NCBI GenBank assembly: GCA_030036915.1
Contig: JASHSC010000381.1
Span: forward strand, 1 to 10,471
Length of the DNA: 10,471 nt
Source of the DNA: Terriglobia bacterium
GTDB lineage: Bacteria > Acidobacteriota > Terriglobia > UBA7540
Direction: 5' to 3'
The number at the start of each line of letters is the position of its first letter. Positions within the stretch are counted from its first letter, which is position 1. This document shows, piece by piece, positions 5,692 to 10,471 of the stretch. The notes beneath the pieces were generated by a model, which did no database searches, was not told the DNA's origin, and saw only the letters and a program-made list of their open reading frames with translations. A program made the translations under genes and the position numbers.

Positions 5692-6696
5692 TTAAGCTCC
5701 TCCACCCCAGGAACGAGGGGCGTTGGGGCCGAAGGGGTTCGGCATGCGTTCCAGGAAAATCCCCGCCACCTGCGTCGCCAGCTTCCTTACTCTTACAATG
5801 AGTGCCACGCGTTCGGTTACGCTGATCGCCCCCCTGGCGTCGAGAATATTGAACAGGTGCGAGCACTTCAGCGTCAGATCATAGACTTTGCGCAGGGGGA
5901 ATCTTGTCTGACCTAAAGTTAAACTTTCACTCCCGGTCGTATCAGGCAATTTCTTATCATGTTCGCTTGATGCCTTGGCATGTGGGAAGCTCGCCAGTAG
6001 GCGCAATGCTTCGCCTTCGTACAAGTCCAGAATCTCACGGCAGGTTTCGGAGTCCGCAGCCTCGAAGTCATAGACTGAAAACTCCAACTCCTCCGTCTGG
6101 CGCATTTCGCCATAGGTCACAGAGTCATTCCAGCGGACCTGGTAGACGTCGTTGACGTTTTGCAGGAATGCGGCGATGCGCTCGAGCCCGTAGGTCAGCT
6201 CGACGCTGATGGGTTCAAGGTCCACCCCGCCCGACTGCTGAAAGTAGGTAAACTGGCTAATCTCGAGCCCGTCGAGCATCACCTGCCAACCGATTCCCCA
6301 GGCTCCGAGCGTTGGCGCCTCCCAGTTATCCTCTTCAAAGCGAATATCATGGTGGCGAATATCGATGCCGATGGCACCCAGGCTTTGCAGATACTTGTCC
6401 TGGATATCCTGAGGTGGAGGTTTCAAAACCACCTGCATCTGCGTGTGTTTAAGTAACCTGTTGGGATTCTCACCGTAGCGGCCATCGGCGGGGCGTCGGG
6501 AGGGCTGGACGTACGCAACCTTCCACGGCTGCGGCCCCAGGACGCGCAGGAATGTCTCTGGGCACATGGTCCCGGCTCCAACCTCGACGTCGTAGGGGAG
6601 AGCGATCACGCACCCCCGTTCCGCCCAGAAAGAGCTGAGGCGAAAGATCATGTCCTGGAGGGTCAGGCAGGCAGTTTTTGAAGTGTTCCTTGACAT
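5692..6696 (-). CDS. glyQ: Glycyl-tRNA synthetase alpha subunit, with an extra internal segment
   Basis: The alpha subunit (334 residues) carries the class II catalytic site that makes glycyl-adenylate. Conserved blocks are intact: FWAERGCV (23-30), VGAGTMCPETFLRVLGP (39-55), QPSRRPADGRYGENPNRL (64-81), EEDNWEAPTLGAWGIGWQV (121-139), YFQQSGG (151-157), ELTYGLERIA (166-175) and NILDARGAISVTER (283-296). The ATG at 6696 puts the usual short lead before FWAERGC, though no strong ribosome site is seen. Compared with E. coli GlyQ, about 27 residues are extra between the helix ending LRLLAS (231-236) and KVYDLTLKCSHLFN (270-283). This segment is hydrophilic and AT-richer than the rest. The gene is 113 bp after recO and 14 bp before glyS, so it is probably co-transcribed with glyS. 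Confidence 0.97.
   Translation of the reverse strand: MSRNTSKTACLTLQDMIFRLSSFWAERGCVIALPYDVEVGAGTMCPETFLRVLGPQPWKVAYVQPSRRPADGRYGENPNRLLKHTQMQVVLKPPPQDIQDKYLQSLGAIGIDIRHHDIRFEEDNWEAPTLGAWGIGWQVMLDGLEISQFTYFQQSGGVDLEPISVELTYGLERIAAFLQNVNDVYQVRWNDSVTYGEMRQTEELEFSVYDFEAADSETCREILDLYEGEALRLLASFPHAKASSEHDKKLPDTTGSESLTLGQTRFPLRKVYDLTLKCSHLFNILDARGAISVTERVALIVRVRKLATQVAGIFLERMPNPFGPNAPRSWGGGA
5914..5927. repeat. Short inverted repeat inside the extra glyQ segment
   Basis: AAAGTT (5915-5920) and AACTTT (5922-5927) are exact reverse complements around one A. TAAAGTTAAACTTT matches the intergenic inverted repeat TAAAGTAACACTTT (1986-1999) at 12 of 14 positions. It lies within the segment of glyQ that has no counterpart in ordinary GlyQ. 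Confidence 0.55.
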
Positions 6697-6783
6697 TTTG
6701 GTCGTATATCAGCCACCTGCTGTCAGCAATCCGCAGATCAGGTTGAAGCGGTAATCGAGCCAGACGGTGTTTCACTTTCGAGT

Positions 6784-6796
6784 GTTGACTGTCAAC
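6784..6796. repeat. GTTGAC-T-GTCAAC inverted repeat between recO and glyQ
   Basis: A perfect 6-bp inverted repeat with a one-base centre lies 14 bp past the recO stop. On the minus strand it contains TTGACA, the sigma70 -35 consensus, but the sequence 17 bp on (GAAACA) is a poor -10. It could be an operator or part of a weak glyQS promoter; the evidence is thin. Confidence 0.35.
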
Positions 6797-6809
6797 CTTA
6801 AACTCTGCT

Positions 6810-7550
6810 TCAGACTTCCTCTTCCATCATCTTCTTCGAAATCAGCTTCTTTTCCGTGTGACTTTCAATTATTTCTTCAAGAAAAAGCCGCGCCTCACGG
6901 GAGCCAGCAGGGGGCTTTTCCTTGAGCCATTGATCGAGCGGCTGGCGGCAGGCGGCCTGCACCATGCTCAACGTGGCGACGGCGATTTTCGTTGCTCCGG
7001 ATGGCTTGCAGTCGCGGCAGAAAAGTGCTTCCGAGCCGGATGCGTAATATCCGTCATCCTCTCCGAAGGTGCGGCCGCAGCCGGCGCAGGCGTCAAAATC
7101 CGGCAGGAAACCGCCTAGGCGCACCATCCAGTAGTCGAAATAGAGCAGCGGGCGGTTGACCTCGCCTGAATGCTTGAGGGCGCGCAGCACGGCCAGCAGC
7201 AGGCGGAAAACGCGCTCGTTCATTTCGCGCTCAGGCAGCAGGCGTTCGCCCACTTCAGCCAGGTACTGCGCCGCGAGCTGCACGCGGTAGTCCTTCTGCA
7301 TGTCGAAGAAGGACTCGAGAATTTCGACCGAATTCAGGTGCAGCAGGTCGCGGTTTTCGCGCTCGAAGACCCAAAGGCGGACGTAGCTGAGGGGTTCGAG
7401 CGTGCCGCCGTAGCGGCTTTTGGGGCGCAGGGCTCCGCGCGCCACCGCCCGCAGGCGGCCCAGTTGCCGCGTAAATAACGAAGCAATCTTGTCAGCTTCA
7501 CCCAAACGGTAGGTTCGAAGGACGATGGCTTCGGTTTCGCGCAGAGGCAT
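6810..7550 (-). CDS. recO: DNA repair protein RecO
   Basis: RecO (246 residues) helps load RecA onto SSB-coated single-stranded DNA in the RecFOR pathway and anneals complementary strands. The N-terminal OB fold begins ETEAIVLRTYRLGEADKIAS, followed by LGRLRAVARGALRPKSRYGG, typical of the family. A zinc-binding Cys4 site is intact: Cys155 and Cys158 (CAGC) with Cys178 and Cys181 (CRDC). The length is normal. The frame is open far upstream (to 7892), but the homologous N-terminus begins at the ATG at 7550. No Shine-Dalgarno is visible; the bases 5-21 nt upstream are a degenerate copy of the dispersed palindrome. It is first in the recO-glyQ-glyS series. Confidence 0.95.
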   Translation of the reverse strand: MPLRETEAIVLRTYRLGEADKIASLFTRQLGRLRAVARGALRPKSRYGGTLEPLSYVRLWVFERENRDLLHLNSVEILESFFDMQKDYRVQLAAQYLAEVGERLLPEREMNERVFRLLLAVLRALKHSGEVNRPLLYFDYWMVRLGGFLPDFDACAGCGRTFGEDDGYYASGSEALFCRDCKPSGATKIAVATLSMVQAACRQPLDQWLKEKPPAGSREARLFLEEIIESHTEKKLISKKMMEEEV

Positions 7551-7555
7551 TCGAA

Positions 7556-7571
7556 TATCGACGCGACGACA
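7556..7571. repeat. Degenerate copy 4 of the palindrome, at the recO start
   Basis: TATCGACGCGACGACA matches TGTCGACGCGTCGACA at 14 of 16 positions. It ends 5 nt from the recO ATG, where a ribosome site would normally lie. Confidence 0.6.
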
Positions 7572-7697
7572 AATTGAAAATGTAACACACGCCGTGATGG
7601 GGGTGAAGGGAAAAGTCGCGCCTTGTCCGCAGTCCCTTGGCCGGCTGGCCGTGGCCGGTGGTCCGCCACATTGATTCAAGCAGTTGCAGGCTTTGCT

Positions 7698-7719
7698 ACA
7701 GGCCCGACCCGAGGCCTGT
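7698..7719. repeat. 7-bp inverted repeat with 8-nt loop
   Basis: ACAGGCC (7698-7704) and GGCCTGT (7713-7719) are exact reverse complements around CGACCCGA. There is no downstream T-tract, and no gene ends here, so a terminator is unlikely. It may be another REP-type hairpin. Confidence 0.45.
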
Positions 7720-7938
7720 GAAAATTTGCGAGAGTTTTGTGGAAACCAGATTATGTTAACCGCAGCGCCCACAATGAAAATATTATCAGACATGCCTGTG
7801 GAAGAAGTTTTTGTGCCATGGGCGTCCTGGCTCTGGCCTGACAAGGGTTGGAAGCCCGTGCCAATACGCCTCTTCCCTCCCCCGTCGAACATGATTTCAC
7901 GCGTACCCTAAAAGTCGGTGGTGACGTGGGAATCGGCG

Positions 7939-7967
7939 TAGACCACAGCCCACTCTATTGGTAAGAT
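7939..7967 (+). promoter_or_regulatory. Candidate sigma70 promoter for the PfkB-family kinase
   Basis: TAGACC (7939-7944, 4/6 to the -35 consensus), 17 bp, then TAAGAT (7962-7967, 4/6 to the -10 consensus). It lies about 125 bp before the kinase ATG. The spacing is ideal but each box is only moderate. Confidence 0.3.
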
Positions 7968-8053
7968 GTCGGCGCTTTTCGGGGCACCGGGCTTTCCGGT
8001 CGCCGCCGTCAGCCACAGTTGAGAGATCGAAGGTGGCATGTGTCTTGTCCCCA

Positions 8054-8081
8054 CCTACGACCTACCATCTGCAACCTAGCT
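8054..8081. repeat. Degenerate heptameric tandem repeat before the kinase gene
   Basis: Four 7-bp units, CCTACGA, CCTACCA, TCTGCAA, CCTAGCT, end 12 bp before the chosen start codon. The phase is clear for units 1, 2 and 4; unit 3 is degenerate. Confidence 0.4.
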
Positions 8082-8093
8082 TGGGGGCGCTGG

Positions 8094-9125
8094 ATGACTG
8101 CCGATCAACGCACGGGCATTGCCTGCGGCGGGAACTGGGTGGTCGACCTGGTAAAAGTAATCGGCCACTACCCGCAGGAAAACTCGATCGCATACATCTC
8201 CGAGGAGTCACGTGGCGGGGGCGGCCTGGGCCACAACGTGACCATCAGCCTAGCGCGATTCGATGCCACGCTGCCGCTTCATGCCTTGGGCATTCTCGGC
8301 AATGACCCCTACGGCGACTACTTGGTTGCGGAGTGCCGCCGTTATCCCAATGTGAGCATCGATCAATTGCGTCGCACGGACCAGGACGCCACGTCCTATA
8401 CCGACGTCTTCAGCGTGAAGGCCAGCGGGCGACGGACTTTCTTCCATTACCCCGGCACCAACCGGATGTTCGCCGCCGAGCACGTTGATCTCGACCGCCT
8501 GCCTGTCCGCATGTTCCACCTCGGTTATCTGCTTCTGCTCGACGCTTTTGACCTTCCCGAAGCAGAGTACGGCACCGCCGGCGCGCGCTTCCTGGCGCAG
8601 GTGCAAAGCTGCGGAATTCGGACCTCAATCGACTTGGTTTCAGAAGACAGCGACCGCTTCCCCAAAATCGTGCCCCCGGCGCTGAAGTACACCGACTACT
8701 GCATCATCAATGATTGGGAAGCAGAAAAATTGGCGGGGATTCCCTTGCGGACCGGCGGCAAGCTGCATCCCTCAAGCCTCCACGAAATTGGAACGAAGAT
8801 TCTGGGCTTCGGAGTGCGGGACCTGGCGGTAATTCACTTCCCTGAGGGTGGCTATCTCCTTGCGAGGGATGGGACCGAGATTCTGCAACCCGCACTGAAG
8901 CTCCCTGACGACTACATCGTAGGCGGCGCTGGCGCTGGTGACTCGTTTTGCGCAGGCATTCTCTATGGGTTGTACCAGGGCTGGAGCCACGACAAAACGC
9001 TGCGCTTCGCCAATTGTGCCGGCGCCATGAATCTGAGCGATTTAACGACCACAGGCGGAATCAAATCATGGCAGGAGATCTTTCGCATGGAGGAAAAATT
9101 CCCCTATCGGACAAGCGTGGGTTAG
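8094..9125 (+). CDS. PfkB/ribokinase-family carbohydrate kinase
   Basis: This 343-residue cytoplasmic kinase should phosphorylate a sugar or nucleoside with ATP. The N-terminal PfkB signature is seen as GGGGLGHNVTISLARF (41-56), followed by a G-I-L-G-N-D-P-Y-G-D-Y block (66-76) typical of the family. NDWE (206-209) is the NxxE motif that helps place Mg and phosphate. GGAGAGDSFCAG (277-288) is the C-terminal signature, with the anion hole and the catalytic base Asp283. All key residues are present. The frame is open to 8019, but those residues look unlike a kinase N-terminus, so the ATG at 8094 (preceded by a weak GGGGGCG) is preferred. The substrate cannot be named; ribokinase, fructokinase and nucleoside kinase are all possible. 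A small gene follows by 33 bp. Confidence 0.93.
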   Translation: MTADQRTGIACGGNWVVDLVKVIGHYPQENSIAYISEESRGGGGLGHNVTISLARFDATLPLHALGILGNDPYGDYLVAECRRYPNVSIDQLRRTDQDATSYTDVFSVKASGRRTFFHYPGTNRMFAAEHVDLDRLPVRMFHLGYLLLLDAFDLPEAEYGTAGARFLAQVQSCGIRTSIDLVSEDSDRFPKIVPPALKYTDYCIINDWEAEKLAGIPLRTGGKLHPSSLHEIGTKILGFGVRDLAVIHFPEGGYLLARDGTEILQPALKLPDDYIVGGAGAGDSFCAGILYGLYQGWSHDKTLRFANCAGAMNLSDLTTTGGIKSWQEIFRMEEKFPYRTSVG

Positions 9126-9158
9126 CGGGAGGACAAAACAAACCCACAGGAGCGCGCA

Positions 9159-9431
9159 ATGGAAACTTACCGGAACCAGACATTACAAAACAAGACTTTT
9201 TCACTGGAAGAAGTCGCTTTTGTTGCCTGCCGGCTGATTGACTGCGATCTATTCTATTCCGGCGGCGACTCGGATTGGATCGATTGCCAATTTGAAAACT
9301 GTCGCTTTCACTGGCGGGGCTCCGCGAAAAACACCGTCCTCCTTCTCCAGGCCATGGGGGCACTCCAGGGACAGGGGACGCCGCCACAAAGCTCAATGCC
9401 CATACCGGGGCAGCCAACGAAGCCGAATTGA
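9159..9431 (+). CDS. Small cysteine/aromatic-rich protein, degenerate pentapeptide-like
   Basis: A 90-residue protein of unknown function. The ATG has a good ribosome site, AGGAG (9148-9152), 6 nt upstream, which supports it as a real gene. Residues about 13-53 form short alternating turns (FSLEEVAFVACRLIDCDLFY, then WIDCQFENCRFHWRG) with roughly five-residue spacing of F/L/C. This is reminiscent of one or two coils of a pentapeptide-repeat beta helix. Four Cys lie at 24, 29, 43 and 48, in two C-x4-C pairs. The C-terminal tail, rich in G, P, Q and S, looks disordered. There is no signal peptide or membrane segment. It is 33 bp after the kinase on the same strand and probably shares its transcript. 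Confidence 0.8.
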   Translation: METYRNQTLQNKTFSLEEVAFVACRLIDCDLFYSGGDSDWIDCQFENCRFHWRGSAKNTVLLLQAMGALQGQGTPPQSSMPIPGQPTKPN

Positions 9432-9696
9432 GAGTAGTAGCTCACATACCCTGCCGGCACGGACAACGAGCCGACCCGCCGCACTATGGACCAGCCGAGT
9501 CGCCGGCTTAGAGGATTCTCAGCTCGTATTGATCCATGATTGAACAGCGATAGATACCACATATTATATTTTACTTGACATCCGCTCGGCCCGGCCCTAA
9601 ACTTTCCCCGTCTCGCCGCCTCCAGCCGGGAGATGAGGGTTCTCCATCGTCCCTTCCGATACCGGCACTGACGGTAAGCAGTGAGGAGGGATTGAG
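9432..9696. other. Intergenic region and leader before the TonB-dependent receptor gene
   Basis: No gene is supported in these 265 bp. An AT-rich stretch (about 9555-9575) leads into a good promoter at 9575-9603, followed by a leader of roughly 85-90 nt and the receptor's ribosome site. I see no clear intrinsic terminator for the preceding kinase operon: loose GC pairing around 9450-9510 lacks a T-tract. Confidence 0.5.
9575..9603 (+). promoter_or_regulatory. Probable sigma70 promoter for the TonB-dependent receptor gene
   Basis: A perfect -35 TTGACA (9575-9580), exactly 17 bp, then TAAACT (9598-9603, 4/6 to consensus). An AT-rich tract (ATATTATATTTTAC) lies just upstream and could act as an UP element. 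Transcription would start near 9610. Confidence 0.55.
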
Positions 9697-10471
9697 ATGG
9701 GAAAGAGCAATACACCAGAGAACTTCCTCCCTCGCCGTTCACGATTCCTTCCCGGTTGGGCAATCCTTATAAGCATCGTCTCTGTGATGTTTTGCACCAG
9801 CGTGGCGTACGGCCAGGGGTACGGCACAATATCCGGTATCATTACCGATCCCACGGGGGCTCTCGTTCCTGGGGCTAGCGTCACTGTCACCGAAACGGGT
9901 ACGGGCTTTACTCGCGCCGTTACCGCCGACAGCAGCGGGCACTATGTGGTCCCGAACCTGCGCCCGACGCAGTACGACCTGACGGTTGAGGCGAAGGGTT
10001 TCGAAAAATCCGTCCAGAGGCACATCACCCTGCTGGCGGATCAGGCGGCCACGGTGGATTTTAAGTTGGTCGTTGGCTCCTCGATTCAGTCAGTGAATGT
10101 CACCGGCGCCCCGCCCTTGGTCAATACGACCAACGCGACATTAAGTGACGTTGTGGGACAGGAGCGCATTGTGGACTTACCGCTGAACGGACGCGAAGCG
10201 TCCCAACTAATAAACCTGGTAGCGGGGGCAACCGGGGCAAGCCCAACCGTCGTTACCAGCCAATCTTCCCTTCCCGGTGCAGTCTCCCCGTCGATCAATG
10301 GATCACGAACCGACCAGACCAGTTACCTGCTGGATGGAGCAAATTTCCTGGATAATTATTACAACGTGAATACGCCCTTTCCATTCCCTGACGCGCTGGA
10401 GGAGTTCAGCGTCCAAACCCAGGATTACAGCACCCGCTACGGCGAAAATTCCGGGGGCGTGGTCAACGTGG
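9697..10471 (+). CDS. TonB-dependent outer-membrane receptor with carboxypeptidase-regulatory-like N-terminal domain (cut by window edge)
   Basis: The first 258 residues of what is probably a protein of about 1000 or more residues. The ATG at 9697 has a strong AGGAGG (9684-9689) 7 nt upstream. After a basic N-terminus, a hydrophobic segment (WAILISIVSVMFCTSVAYG, 21-39) ends in a likely signal-peptidase site near AYG-Q. A carboxypeptidase-regulatory-like beta sandwich follows (about 43-125: GTISGIITDPTGALVPGASV, then G-H-Y-V-V-P-N-L-R-P). The TonB plug comes next (about 140 on), with the VDLPLNGREASQLINLVAG block, INGSRTDQTSYLLDGANFLD and YSTRYGENSGGVVNV. The beta barrel lies beyond the window. 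Acidobacteriota carry many such paralogues, thought to import large nutrients; the ligand cannot be read here. Confidence 0.93.
   Translation, partial: MGKSNTPENFLPRRSRFLPGWAILISIVSVMFCTSVAYGQGYGTISGIITDPTGALVPGASVTVTETGTGFTRAVTADSSGHYVVPNLRPTQYDLTVEAKGFEKSVQRHITLLADQAATVDFKLVVGSSIQSVNVTGAPPLVNTTNATLSDVVGQERIVDLPLNGREASQLINLVAGATGASPTVVTSQSSLPGAVSPSINGSRTDQTSYLLDGANFLDNYYNVNTPFPFPDALEEFSVQTQDYSTRYGENSGGVVNV

Larger units (their letters stand above)
7551..8093. other. Divergent intergenic region between recO and the PfkB-family kinase
   Basis: These 543 bp hold no gene I can support. An open frame continuing upstream from recO on the minus strand has no recognisable content. Contents are the degenerate palindrome before recO (7556-7571), a GC-rich run around 7638-7672 with repeated GGCCGG-type words, a 7-bp inverted repeat (7698-7719), a candidate kinase promoter (7939-7967) and a heptameric tandem repeat just before the kinase start. 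I could not place a convincing recO promoter. Confidence 0.6.

Noticed and set aside
5678..5866. Upstream extension of glyS to a start at 5866
   Set aside because: It would overlap the 3' end of glyQ by more than 170 bp and adds 63 residues with no GlyS similarity. The ATG at 5677 gives a normal N-terminus.
1859..7571. The repeated palindrome as a CRISPR array
   Set aside because: Copies are 1-2.5 kb apart with genes between them, there is no regular spacing and there are no cas genes.
7551..7892. Upstream extension of recO to 7892
   Set aside because: The added residues do not look like RecO. Homology starts at the ATG at 7550, and the extension runs through intergenic repeats.
8019..8093. 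Kinase start at 8019
   Set aside because: The extra 25 residues are translated from a heptamer repeat and leader-like sequence, and PfkB proteins begin close to the ATG at 8094.

Overview
The window looks like a chromosomal segment of an Acidobacteriota (Terriglobia/Solibacteres-like) bacterium. The evidence is a moderately GC-rich sequence, a gene ending the window that fuses a carboxypeptidase-regulatory-like domain to a TonB plug (a protein type greatly expanded in that phylum), a split alpha/beta glycyl-tRNA synthetase beside recO and pyruvate phosphate dikinase, and many short hairpin repeats between genes. The assignment is inference; no rRNA or other marker is present.

Left part, minus strand (1-7550). 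Read in transcription order: recO (DNA repair), glyQ and glyS (the two subunits of glycyl-tRNA synthetase), a small hicB-hicA toxin-antitoxin pair, an unrecognised single-span membrane protein, a gene-free repeat-rich stretch, and ppdK (pyruvate phosphate dikinase), which runs off the left edge. recO-glyQ-glyS-ppdK is a housekeeping neighbourhood. The hicBA pair, the membrane protein and the repeats look like accessory material lodged between glyS and ppdK.

Right part, plus strand (8094-10471). A PfkB-family sugar kinase is followed after 33 bp by a 90-residue cysteine/aromatic-rich small protein, probably one operon. After a 265-bp gap with a good sigma70-type promoter, a large outer-membrane receptor gene begins and runs off the right edge. 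recO and the kinase gene are divergent across a 543-bp gap.

The most unusual content is a family of short palindromes. The 16-bp perfect palindrome TGTCGACGCGTCGACA occurs exactly three times (1859, 2946, 5495) and once with two mismatches just before recO (7556). One exact copy lies inside the glyS reading frame, in a segment of about 18 residues that appears to be extra compared with ordinary GlyS. The palindrome has no stop codon in any frame. This resembles the in-frame palindromic elements known from Rickettsia. A second, possibly separate case is an extra segment of about 27 residues in glyQ that contains another short inverted repeat, related to one at 1984-2002. A 149-bp MITE-like structure at 1820-1968 encloses one palindrome copy.
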